A stretch of 64,000 bases of DNA from positions 623,990 to 687,989 of the forward strand of contig PKTB01000024.1 of NCBI GenBank assembly GCA_002869385.1. The letters run 5' to 3'. The notes under the pieces were generated by a model that ran no database searches, was not told the DNA's origin, and worked only from the letters and a program-made list of their open reading frames with translations. The stretch is from Marinilabiliales bacterium (GTDB taxonomy: Bacteria > Bacteroidota > Bacteroidia > Bacteroidales > ML635J-15). Shown here in pieces: positions 22,834 to 33,006 of this stretch; the stretch's first letter is position 1; every line of letters begins with the position of its first letter. The position numbers were made by a program, and so were the translations under genes.

Positions 22834-24465
22834 CTATTGATTATACTTATATCTTTTGATTTTTTTAGTTGGAGTTTTCTCAAAAGGTGTTTTTTGTATA
22901 GTCACAACCTTGATGGCAGAAAACTTATTTACCTTAGAATTGATATAAAGCTTCAGATCTGCTTTTAAGTCCTCTATTTTATCATCAAGATCATGTTTAA
23001 CAAGTTGATATTTCTTTTCTAGCTCTTCCATATTAAGGTGTACCAGAGCAACAAGTCTACCTTTTTCCTCAATAACCAAAGATTCAGTAACAAAATTGAA
23101 ATTATTAATTATCGATTCAATTTCCTCAGGATAAATATTCTCACCACTAGAACCTACAATAAAATTTTTGCTTCTTCCTTTAACATAAATATAATTATCT
23201 TTATCCATAGTAACAAGATCACCTGTATTAAACCAACCGTCTTCAGTTAGAACATCACTTGTTAACTTAGGTTCTTTATAATATCCTTTCATTATACTAG
23301 GACCTTTTGCCCATAACTCACCCTCTCCTGTTTTAGGGTTTACATCGTTTAACTTATATTCCATTCCTTCAATAACAGGTCCGGTTGAGTTAAGACGTAT
23401 CGTTTGAGGGTTTACACCTGCTAATAATGGAGATGTTTCAGTCAGTCCATATCCAATTGCATAAGGAAATTTAGCTTCAATAAGGAATTTCTCCACAACA
23501 GAATCAAGCTTCGCTCCACCTATTCCAAAGAAACGTAATCTTCCACCAAAGTTCTCCATTAGCTTTCTACCAGCTGCAACATTTATCATCTTACGAATTG
23601 GCGGAATCTTATAAAGCATCTTGGTTGTTTTCTTGGCATTTAATGACGAAAGAATCTTATTCCTATAAATTTTCTCAATTATTAGTGGCACAGAAAGCAT
23701 AACAGTTGGTTTAACTGCATGCATAGCAGGAATCAATACTGCCGGAGAAGGAAGTTTGCGCAAATAATAAACAGATGCACCATTATTCATAGGTAACAAA
23801 AGCCCTAAAGTGTTCTCATATGCATGTGACAATGGTAAGAATGATAGAAAAACATCATCCTCTCGTATCGGTTGTAATACAGCACATTTCTCAGTGTTAA
23901 AACAAAGATTTTTATGTGTTAACATTACACCTTTTGATTTGCCAGTTGTACCCGAAGTATAAATAATAATAGCCAAATCATCTTCCTGAACATCTGCAAT
24001 TGTATCAGACTTTACATTATAATCATGTTTAGCATCACTCTTAACATCAATATTAGTAAAGTCATTAATTCTGATTTTCGATTCAAGAAAGACTGTACTT
24101 ACTGCTTTAACTTTATCTTCTAAAATTTCTGAAGTAAAAATAACTTTTGCTTCGCTATGAGATAAGATATTCTGTAGTTCTGTTTCACTAAAGTCAGGCA
24201 ATAGAGGAACTGCAACAGCTCCAATAGAAACAGTTGCAAAATAAGTAATTCCCCAATTAGGCATATTATTGGAGAAAATAGCTACTTTATCCCCTTGTTT
24301 CACTCCCAGGTTTTCCAAAAATGCAACAACAGATTTTACTTCTTCTTGTATTTCTGCATACGATTTTGCCTTTTCATCGGAGAATCCAAGAAAATCATTT
24401 GTAGAATATTTTTCGAATGATTGGCTTAAAAATGCCGGTATAGTTAGTTTCTTATTCGTTTCCAT
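22834..24465 (-). CDS. AMP-binding long-chain acyl-CoA synthetase-like protein
   Basis: IIIYTSGTTGKSKGVMLTHKN, GYGLTETSPLL, GELWAKGPSIMKGYYKEP, GWFNTGD. Confidence 0.92.
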   Translation of the reverse strand: METNKKLTIPAFLSQSFEKYSTNDFLGFSDEKAKSYAEIQEEVKSVVAFLENLGVKQGDKVAIFSNNMPNWGITYFATVSIGAVAVPLLPDFSETELQNILSHSEAKVIFTSEILEDKVKAVSTVFLESKIRINDFTNIDVKSDAKHDYNVKSDTIADVQEDDLAIIIYTSGTTGKSKGVMLTHKNLCFNTEKCAVLQPIREDDVFLSFLPLSHAYENTLGLLLPMNNGASVYYLRKLPSPAVLIPAMHAVKPTVMLSVPLIIEKIYRNKILSSLNAKKTTKMLYKIPPIRKMINVAAGRKLMENFGGRLRFFGIGGAKLDSVVEKFLIEAKFPYAIGYGLTETSPLLAGVNPQTIRLNSTGPVIEGMEYKLNDVNPKTGEGELWAKGPSIMKGYYKEPKLTSDVLTEDGWFNTGDLVTMDKDNYIYVKGRSKNFIVGSSGENIYPEEIESIINNFNFVTESLVIEEKGRLVALVHLNMEELEKKYQLVKHDLDDKIEDLKADLKLYINSKVNKFSAIKVVTIQKTPFEKTPTKKIKRYKYNQ

Positions 24466-24612
24466 AAAATAGAATTAGCTGCAAACATAACCATAATTAA
24501 CTGATAATGTTGCTCAAATAAGATAAAACTATACAATTTGACTGTTCATAACTAGCAAATCAATGGTAACTAAAGAGTAAAATTCACTCGAGATTTGGCC
24601 TAAATAAAACAA

Positions 24613-24903
24613 TTATGAAGGATAATAGAAAATATTCTCTATTTCATAACCTGTCTTTGGAGACCATAACAAATCCGCCACCAAGTCTTGTCCACGAGTA
24701 AAATCCTGGTGTTGTGGTATATAATCAACGTATATCCTTATTCTGAGCAATTGCTTTTCTTTTGAAATATTTGTTACCTCTGCTCGTATTTATTTGGCAA
24801 TAAGCTTATCAGTTTTATCTCTTGCTACCAAATTTGTGTAAAATTGAGGGTCTGTCTTAGCGAATTCTATTGCTTCGATAAGTACCTTTGACGGAATATT
24901 CAT
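24613..24903 (-). pseudogene. Small conserved-looking protein (about 96 aa) interrupted by an in-frame TAA; absent from the ORF track
   Basis: My translation: MNIPSKVLIEAIEFAKTDPQFYTNLVARDKTDKLIAK*IRAEVTNISKEKQLLRIRIYVDYIPQHQDFTRGQDLVADLLWSPKTGYEIENIFYYPS*; TAA at 24790-24792. Confidence 0.6.
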
Positions 24904-24975
24904 ACAAAGTAAGTTTTTAAGTTATACATTTAGTATATCTCAAAGATATAAAATGATTTGAAATTATTACAAATA

Positions 24976-25437
24976 TTATTCTCTTATTCCATATATATAA
25001 TAATTTGACCCTCCACCAAGTCCACCTAAACCTGTTATGCTGAACGAGATAGAATCAAGCCCAATAAATTCACCCTGTTGATAATAATGATAGCCAATTT
25101 TATCAACTAGTTTTCAATTATTTTCAACTAGAGTAGTAATCACACGATAATCTGCAAATTTAATTGTGATTGAGCTATCTGGATTTTGTGTACTGTCATC
25201 ATCTTCATAATACATATCCGCATCAAGATCAGCTGTTTCAAACTTTCGAATATATCCGTGGTAGTATGATGTATCATTATGAGAACTTTCCATTGTCCAA
25301 CTATTTGATATCACTTTAAAATAAAAATTACCAATATATTCTTCGCGATAATCTTTTGAAACTTCTTCCTTGCAGGACACAAGTACAATTGTAAGAGTAG
25401 CAAAAATAAGGGCTTTATATATTTTGATTAATTTCAT
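24976..25437 (-). pseudogene. Small lipoprotein interrupted by an in-frame TGA
   Basis: ORF 25114..25437 (lipobox LTIVLVSC). Same frame continues after TGA (25114-25116) as KLVDKIGYHYYQQGEFIGLDSISFSITGLGGLGGGSNYYIYGIRE* to 24976. Confidence 0.65.
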
Positions 25438-25516
25438 TTGATGTTTATACTATATGTATTAATACAAATATAAGCATTTTTAAATTCAATTGTGATAATT
25501 TCAATAGATTAAAATA

Positions 25517-26896
25517 TTATTCAGTCTTGTTTAATTCAAACTTGATATCACTTTTTAATTTTTTGGTTAAGTTTAAAACCATAAAAAAGGTCACAACTGC
25601 AGAAAGGAAATCTGCTGCCGGAAATGAATACCAAATACCATTTTCACCCCATTTTAAAGGGAATAAAAGTACAAATGGGATTAAAAATAAAGCCTGACGA
25701 GCAATTGCTAAGAAAAATGAGGCTTTAGCTTTTCCTAATGCCTGATATAAACCTGATCCAACAACCTGAAAACCTATAACCGGGAATGCAATTATAAATA
25801 TCTTCATTGCGCTACTACCAATCCTAATTAGTTCCGGATCTGTGGTAAATATTTTTACTAAATCGGTAGCAAAGAAATAAAATACAACCATTGCTAAAAT
25901 ACAGAAGGCTGTTGTCCAAATATTTGCAAGTTTCAGCACTTCTAAAACCCGGTGATTTTTCTTTGCTCCATAATTAAAACCTGCTATTGGCATAAAGCCT
26001 TGGTTTACACCAAATAAAGGCATAAAAATAAACATTGCTAATCTAAAGATTATTACAAATGCTGCTATTGCAGAGCTTCCACTATAATATAATAAAGAAT
26101 TATTTAAAGCTATTGTCATTACCGAACTGGCAATCTGTCTGCCAAAAGAAGAAGCACCAATTGCAAAAGTTTCTTTTGTAATCTTTTTATCAGGGAGTGA
26201 AAGTAACGTTTTAATATCCAGTTTTAGAACACTTTTTTTATTATAAGTATAGTACCATACACTTAAAACCATTCCTGCAAATTGACTTAATGTTGTAGCA
26301 AGTGCTGCGCCCATTAGTCCCCATCCAAAAGTAAAAATAAATATCGGATCAATTATTAGATTTAAAACGGCTGCAATTGTTTGGCCTATCATAGGAAATC
26401 TTGCATTTCCTTCTGCTCTAATAACATTCATTAAAACAAAAAGAATATTTAAAAAGAATGTTCCTGGCATTGCCCAACTGGCATATTCAAGTGCATAAGG
26501 TAAAATTTCTGAATAAGCACCAAATACCTTTAATATAGAGGTGAGGTTTGCATATGCAATTGTAAATACAACAACATTTATGACAATTATTAGTGTAACA
26601 AGATTATTTAAAGTTAGATTAGCCTTGTCTTTATCATTTGCCCCTAGTGCTCTAGAGATAATTGACGCTCCTCCCAAACCAATAGCATGACCAAAGGTAC
26701 TAATAGTCATTAAGAAAGGCATTGAAACAGATATTCCCGCAATACCCAAAGTTCCCACTCCACGACCAACAAATATAGTGTCAGCAATATTGTAGATTGA
26801 TATTGCTAACATACCAAGAATAGATGGCAGAGACAAATTCCACAGCAACTTGCCTATATTTTCCTTTCCCAACCTTTCTGCCCTATTCTGTGCCAT
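25517..26896 (-). CDS. MATE family efflux transporter
   Basis: 459 aa, 12-TM pattern, SLPSILGMLAISIYNIADTIFVGRGVGTLGIAGISVSMPF. Confidence 0.93.
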   Translation of the reverse strand: MAQNRAERLGKENIGKLLWNLSLPSILGMLAISIYNIADTIFVGRGVGTLGIAGISVSMPFLMTISTFGHAIGLGGASIISRALGANDKDKANLTLNNLVTLIIVINVVVFTIAYANLTSILKVFGAYSEILPYALEYASWAMPGTFFLNILFVLMNVIRAEGNARFPMIGQTIAAVLNLIIDPIFIFTFGWGLMGAALATTLSQFAGMVLSVWYYTYNKKSVLKLDIKTLLSLPDKKITKETFAIGASSFGRQIASSVMTIALNNSLLYYSGSSAIAAFVIIFRLAMFIFMPLFGVNQGFMPIAGFNYGAKKNHRVLEVLKLANIWTTAFCILAMVVFYFFATDLVKIFTTDPELIRIGSSAMKIFIIAFPVIGFQVVGSGLYQALGKAKASFFLAIARQALFLIPFVLLFPLKWGENGIWYSFPAADFLSAVVTFFMVLNLTKKLKSDIKFELNKTE

Positions 26897-26901
26897 TTAA
26901 A

Positions 26902-28434
26902 TTATTCCGATTTATAAAGTTTTAATTCTGTAAAATCAAAATCAGGATTAGGGATGTCAATTTTCATTTCAACAACCTTCCCGTATTTATCAGCTACAAA
27001 AGTAACAGTTCCCTCGGGTAATGAAGGTGCTTTTTCAAATTTTATAGAAAATGTATCGTAATGCCAATGATTTAGTTCACCCTGATATATTGAAGTATGC
27101 AGCATCTCTAAGTATAATTTACTATCCTTCATCCTTACCTCAACGTCTCCATAAACATCAGAATTATAAACTCCTATATAGTTTTCAAGTTCAAATGATG
27201 GTTTAGTATTAGATACTTTGGTATCCAACCATGCTTGTTTTTCTTCTGCATCATAATCATCGATCCAGGCTTTAACCTTTAGATAGTAATCACTCCATTC
27301 TTGGTCTATTTTTTCACTTACAAGATAATCCAGAATCTCATCCAAAGCAACCATATAGAATATCGACAGATTGTTTGTTAAAACTACAAAACCATAATCG
27401 AGTTCAGGGATAAGTACAGTTTGAGATATCATTCCATCATATCCACCATTATGAGTAACTATTAAATAACCTTTATAGTCGTATGTTCCCCAACCTAAGC
27501 CATATGCTTTAAAGTGTGTTGATGGATGAATTGATTTATTAAAAGCCGAGATATCCTGAACTGTATGTGCTTTCCACATTTCATCAGATGCTTCTACACT
27601 GAAGATCCTTTGCCCGTCATATTCACCTTTATTAAGCTGCAGAATCAACCATTGTGCAACATCATGAACATTTGAAAAAATACTACCTGCCGGAGCAATA
27701 TTATGCCAATCAATGTATTCGGTTACAATATTTTGATTATCAACATAAGCATGACAGCTGGCTACATTCTTTTGTTTTAGATTTTCATCCAAATAAGTTT
27801 TTGTCCGATCCATTCCTAAAGGTTCGAATATTCTATATTTTAAGAAATCGTCCCATGTCGTATCTGTAACATACTCTACAATTTGCCCTGCTGTTAAAAA
27901 CATAATATTTGAATATCCAAAATGTTCTCTAAACCCATAAGTTGGCTCAAGATATTTTGCATGACGAATAACATCCTCACGTGAATAGTCAGAAGCGTAC
28001 CATATAAGGTCTCCACTAAAAGTCTTTAAACCAGTACGATGACACAATAGGTCGCGAATAGTCATTTGTTCTGTAACAAATGGATCATAAAGCTCAAACC
28101 ATGGAATATAGTCCGTAACTTTGTCATCCCAACTTAATCTTCCTTCATCGACAAGTATTGCGATTGCAGCAGAAGTGAAAGCTTTAGTATTTGATGCAAT
28201 AGCAAAGTTTGTATGTTCGTCAACTTTTGCTTTTTTACCGGTTTCAAGAACACCAAATCCCTGTTCGTAAACAATCTGATCATCATGAACAATTGCTACG
28301 GCAAATCCTGGCACATTCCAGCTCTCATAGGTTTTGGTTAATTCAGATGTTAATAATTCTGTGTCAACTTCTTTTGGTTGTGAGAAAGCTAAAAAAGTGA
28401 TAAGGGAGAGTGGTAGTAATAGAAATGTTTTCAT
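26902..28434 (-). CDS. Serine hydrolase (class C beta-lactamase family) with C-terminal domain
   Basis: SxxK-like ASNTKAFTS, YxN GYSN, HNGG motifs; signal peptide. Confidence 0.92.
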   Translation of the reverse strand: MKTFLLLPLSLITFLAFSQPKEVDTELLTSELTKTYESWNVPGFAVAIVHDDQIVYEQGFGVLETGKKAKVDEHTNFAIASNTKAFTSAAIAILVDEGRLSWDDKVTDYIPWFELYDPFVTEQMTIRDLLCHRTGLKTFSGDLIWYASDYSREDVIRHAKYLEPTYGFREHFGYSNIMFLTAGQIVEYVTDTTWDDFLKYRIFEPLGMDRTKTYLDENLKQKNVASCHAYVDNQNIVTEYIDWHNIAPAGSIFSNVHDVAQWLILQLNKGEYDGQRIFSVEASDEMWKAHTVQDISAFNKSIHPSTHFKAYGLGWGTYDYKGYLIVTHNGGYDGMISQTVLIPELDYGFVVLTNNLSIFYMVALDEILDYLVSEKIDQEWSDYYLKVKAWIDDYDAEEKQAWLDTKVSNTKPSFELENYIGVYNSDVYGDVEVRMKDSKLYLEMLHTSIYQGELNHWHYDTFSIKFEKAPSLPEGTVTFVADKYGKVVEMKIDIPNPDFDFTELKLYKSE

Positions 28435-28449
28435 TTTTTTACAATTTTT

Positions 28450-28478
28450 GACCGATGACCGGTGTCCGGTGACGGATG
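28450..28478. repeat. Degenerate heptanucleotide tandem repeat (CCGATGA CCGGTGT CCGGTGA CGGATG)
   Basis: Consecutive 7-mers in the intergenic region. Confidence 0.55.
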
Positions 28479-28491
28479 TTAAGTGAATTTT

Positions 28492-30441
28492 TTAATTAAT
28501 ACTGATAACTTTAAATTCTGTACGACGGTTTTGAGCTCGTCCTTCATCTGTACCATTATCTGCTACAGGTACTGAGAAGTCATAACCTTTATATGCCAAT
28601 CGATATTTTGATATACCCTGTGAAATAAGATAATCATAAACAGATTTTGCACGATTAGTTGATAATGTCTGATTGTATTCCTTTGATCCAACATTATCAG
28701 TATGTCCACCAATCTCAATTTTCATGCTTGGATTATCATTCATATACTGAACAACTTTATTCAATTCGGTATATGATTCTGGTAATAACTAAAATGAATT
28801 AAATTCAAAGAAAACATTTTTAAGAACAACTGTGATATCATCCTCAATTGGTTGTAAAGGAATGTTCATAATATATGGTTGCGAAGGGTCTTCTAAGTCA
28901 GTAAGTGAGAAATTTTCAGAATAGAATAAATATCCCGGTTTTGAAACATTAAATGCATAATCTCTATCAACAGGAAGACATACCATATATTCGCCTGTAC
29001 CTTTCTCCGACATTGTATTAACCAAGACTTCTGCTGATTATATATCTAGCATTTCGCAGCTAGCCTCTAATCTTTCATTAGTTTTAACATCGTATACATA
29101 TCCTTTGACGTAGGTAACAGTAACAGGTTTTACTTCTTCCGGAATTTCAAAATAGTAAATATCAAGGTCTCTTTGTCCACCTGATGATGCAAACATTGCA
29201 ATATCACCTTTAGCGTTAACAATCAGACTTCGCTCTTCTCCATTTGTATTAATTGGATAACCTACATTAACTGGTGTTCCCCATTTACCATCATCTCCAA
29301 GACGGGAATAGTATAGATCGAAATCTCCCATTCCGGGAAAACCGTTTGATGCAAAATATAGTGTTTTACCATCGGGATGAATAAAAGGAGAAAGTTCTTC
29401 ATATTCTGTATTAATTTCCCCTCCTAAGTTAACTGCAGGTTCAGAAGCAATACCATCTTTATCAATTTTTGCCATCCATATATCTGTTTTCCCATTACCT
29501 CCTGAACGTCCACTGGAAAAATATAAAGTTTTGCCATCTGCGGAAAGAGAAGGGTTACTATCCCAGGATGCAGAATTTACAGTAAAAAGATTCTGAGGTT
29601 CAGTCCAAGTCCCATTCCTCAGGAACATGATATAAAGATCACAAGAGCCTACTCCGCCTGGACGATTACATGCTGTTATAACAACTGTCTTACCATCTGC
29701 TGATACACATTGGGCTCCTTCATTTAAACGAGTATTTACTGTTCCAGGCATTGGAATTGCATTGTCGTATTTACCTGTCTCAGGATTACGAAATGAAACG
29801 AATAAATCTTCATGCATACTTTCCTGAGATCGAGAAGGATTATCAGGATTTAATGGTATTTGTCTTGTGAAAACAAGTACATTTTCATCAACAGATAAAG
29901 ATGGCCAATATTCATCAAAATCTGTATTAACACCATCTCCTACACTAATTGGTTCAAAATTAACAGGATTCTGATAAGCACTATCAGCAAAATAAATATA
30001 TCTGCGCAATCTGTCTGTATCGTAACGTTGATATTTAGCCACGTCTGCAGTTTCATAAAATGCATAAATATATTCTTTTGCAATAGTATATTTTCCGAGT
30101 TGATATGAATTAATGGCTAGTTTGAAACTTAATGCCGGATCATATGCAGGATCAATCTCAAATACTTTAGCATAATTCTCAAATGCTTCGGCTGTTTCAC
30201 CCCAGAAGTCGTGAATTTCCGCTTTTAAAAGATATGCTTCAAGAAATCCTGGATCCTTATTTATTGCTTTATTAACTTCATTTATAGCCAAACTCTTTTG
30301 GCCTCTTTCCATATATTCAACAGCTCTATTAAAACTTTTAATTGCTGATTTGTTTTTAGTATAATTTGATTTGTTTTGTGCTACACATGAAACACTAAAC
30401 ACCAAAACAATTAAAGCCAGTATTATTTTAATTTTTCCCAT
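28492..30441 (-). pseudogene. TPR/PD40/OmpA-family outer membrane protein interrupted by two in-frame stops
   Basis: ORFs 29038..30441, 28789..29025 and 28492..28764 lie in one frame. The joins read ERLEASCEMLDI*SAEVLVNTMSEKGTGEYMVCLPVDRDY and VFFEFNSF*LLPESYTELNKVVQYMNDNPSMKIEIGGHTDNVGS. TAA 29038-29040 and TAG 28789-28791. Confidence 0.87.
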
Positions 30442-30442
30442 A

Positions 30443-31072
30443 CTATGGTATTTTTAGAAACTTATGTGCTTGAACAGACACATTCCATTTCGTGTTATTC
30501 TTTACATACTCTACAACAACTTTGCCTGTTTCTTCAAACCTGCTCCATTCCGGCTGTAGAAATAAAACGCAATTATCACTTACTTTATTGGCACACTCTT
30601 CAGCCCACTCTAAATCAGTTTTGTCGTAGATAATAACTTTTAGCTCGTTTAGCTTCTGAAAATAAATACTTTGCGGAGGTTTTTGTTTTTTCGGTGATAG
30701 GCATACCCAGTCCCAATTTCCACTATATTCATGAGCTCCACAAGTTTCTATCATTAGAGTTTGTTTATTCTCTTTTGCAAGTTCACAAAATCTGTCAAAA
30801 TTATAAATCAATGGTTCGCCTCCAGTAACAACAATTGTATCGGCAGATGTTTCTGCAACTCTTTTAAGAATATTTTTTATCGAGACAAACTGATGCTCTT
30901 CAGGTTTCCAGCTTTCTTTAGAATCACACCATCTACATGCTAAATCACATCCTCCTGTTCTAACAAAGTATGCAGCTTTACCTGTATTAAATCCTTCACC
31001 CTGAATTGAATAAAATTCCTCTAATATCGTGATTTTATCTTCATTCAATTCTTTTTCAAATCTTTCTGTCAT
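30443..31072 (-). CDS. queE: 7-carboxy-7-deazaguanine synthase QueE (radical SAM)
   Basis: EEFYSIQGEGFNTGKAAYFVRTGGCDLACRWCDSKESW, VVTGGEPL. Confidence 0.93.
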   Translation of the reverse strand: MTERFEKELNEDKITILEEFYSIQGEGFNTGKAAYFVRTGGCDLACRWCDSKESWKPEEHQFVSIKNILKRVAETSADTIVVTGGEPLIYNFDRFCELAKENKQTLMIETCGAHEYSGNWDWVCLSPKKQKPPQSIYFQKLNELKVIIYDKTDLEWAEECANKVSDNCVLFLQPEWSRFEETGKVVVEYVKNNTKWNVSVQAHKFLKIP

Positions 31073-32301
31073 TATTTAATAATATTATCTAAAATAGGTC
31101 TGGCAACATCAACATGAATCATATAATTCATAATTTTTAACTTCACATAATCTTCATGATAAAATCTATAACCTTTATTTCTACCATCAAATGCACCACT
31201 GCCGCTATCCTTAATCAAATACCAATAAACATCACCTACCTTTTGATATCCAACTAAGTGTATACAGTGATCATCAGTTGTTGTGCCATTACTTAAGCGA
31301 AATTGACGGGAATCTTCATTAATGTATTCAGACGGAATATCAAATGTAGGAATAACACCGACCTCATGATATTGATTATATCCTGCTTCTGAGACATCTC
31401 CACAAATACTTATTGTATATCCCTGTTCTATTGACGATTGCAATAAACTCATATAATCATCAAGGCTTATATTATAATAGTCCTTACAATGCCACCAATT
31501 ATCATTTTCTACTAATTCGTGTTTTTCATTATAAGGATATTCCATTGTTGACATAAAACTAAAGTAATCTCCAGGATTTAACTTTAGATAATCTGTCATA
31601 AAAGTCTGCGGAGTGTACATTTTTCCTTCGTAATTGAACTTTTCAGGTGGAGTCCCAATATATTCATCTAGAATTTTCTTTATATTCTCGACAACCTCTT
31701 CTTCATTCCAATTACTGGTCATTTTAACAGATTCAAGATATTTTTCCATTTCATCAAACATTTCACCATTATTATTATAAATATGGTCATCTTTGATTCC
31801 TGTATAGATATCATATGGTACCATACCATAATCTCTAATAACTCTTTTAATAGCATTGGCTTCTGAACCTTCTCCCAAATATGTTTCGCCCTTTGTTTGA
31901 ACATAATGCCTTGCTCTATCAACATAATCCCAATAAACGGTGTATATTTCTGATATATTACATTTTACTCCAGCAATCCTATATGCTTCGGATTCCATAA
32001 ATGATGTTGCTGAATATGCCCAACATGTACCGCTACTTCCTTGAGAAACCGGCAATGAATGATAAACTGTCTCGTACTCAGAAATATGCACAGGATAGTT
32101 TTTCAGATCAAAATCCATCTGAAAAAACTTTATATCAGAAAAGTCAGGGATAAAGAACTCATCATCTCCCATTACATCACGCATGATAACTTTGTAATAG
32201 AAGCCTGCCTTATATTGTTCAAATTTGCCTTTATCTAAGCTCTGTGAAAAAGCCGATATACTAAAAACTGAAATGATTAAATAGATTATTATTTTCTTCA
32301 T
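31072..32301 (-). CDS. C1 family (papain/bleomycin hydrolase-like) cysteine peptidase
   Basis: SQGSSGTCWAYSATSFMESE, DDHCIHLVGYQ, WYLIKDSGSGAFDG; signal peptide. Confidence 0.88.
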   Translation of the reverse strand: MKKIIIYLIISVFSISAFSQSLDKGKFEQYKAGFYYKVIMRDVMGDDEFFIPDFSDIKFFQMDFDLKNYPVHISEYETVYHSLPVSQGSSGTCWAYSATSFMESEAYRIAGVKCNISEIYTVYWDYVDRARHYVQTKGETYLGEGSEANAIKRVIRDYGMVPYDIYTGIKDDHIYNNNGEMFDEMEKYLESVKMTSNWNEEEVVENIKKILDEYIGTPPEKFNYEGKMYTPQTFMTDYLKLNPGDYFSFMSTMEYPYNEKHELVENDNWWHCKDYYNISLDDYMSLLQSSIEQGYTISICGDVSEAGYNQYHEVGVIPTFDIPSEYINEDSRQFRLSNGTTTDDHCIHLVGYQKVGDVYWYLIKDSGSGAFDGRNKGYRFYHEDYVKLKIMNYMIHVDVARPILDNIIK

Positions 32302-32408
32302 AAACTTTATTTTCTACAAAGAAAACAAATTTCATGTTTATACATAGTATATTAGAGTGAAAATTATACTCCAAGAATTAATGATTAGTTTAATAAATTT
32401 CAATTACT

Positions 32409-32906
32409 CTAATTCATATTCTCTTTACGACACTGATATATTTGAGGTAAAATTGATTGCAACTGTTTAAGAATTTTGAGCCAATTGCAAGTTTCAACGT
32501 CTATACCCCAACTACCGGGCATTACTTTTTCTAGCTTAATCATTGAAAAGACAGCTTTGCGAATAAAACTAAGGTTAGATGTACTCATATACTTATCATT
32601 GCTTAAAACGGCATTCATATCTTTTATCCACATTTTATAAGCACTAGAGGAATTATATTTTTCTAAAAATTCTGTCATCACATCAACTTCTTCGACTAGT
32701 TTTGAATCAAAGAGAGCCTTAATAAACGAGTAGAATTGAGCAGTATATTCAAATGTATGATCATCATGATATCTTATGTAATCTTTTTCAACAATATCTT
32801 CGAAAAAAGGTAAATATGATAAAATCTCACAATATAATGTTATATCGTAATCGTATTTGTTTTCTTCTTCAAAAAGCTTGGATATCGGTCTGCTCAGGCT
32901 GTCCAT
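32409..32906 (-). CDS. Hypothetical protein
   Basis: 165-aa ORF, co-oriented with neighbours; no family recognised. Confidence 0.5.
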   Translation of the reverse strand: MDSLSRPISKLFEEENKYDYDITLYCEILSYLPFFEDIVEKDYIRYHDDHTFEYTAQFYSFIKALFDSKLVEEVDVMTEFLEKYNSSSAYKMWIKDMNAVLSNDKYMSTSNLSFIRKAVFSMIKLEKVMPGSWGIDVETCNWLKILKQLQSILPQIYQCRKENMN

Positions 32907-33006
32907 CTATAATTTGTTTAACGGAAAAACAACAGGAAGCACTTTTTGTTCAACAAAATGGTTAAATAAAATTAAAAAATGATTGTTAATAATAACTTCA
33001 CTTAAA

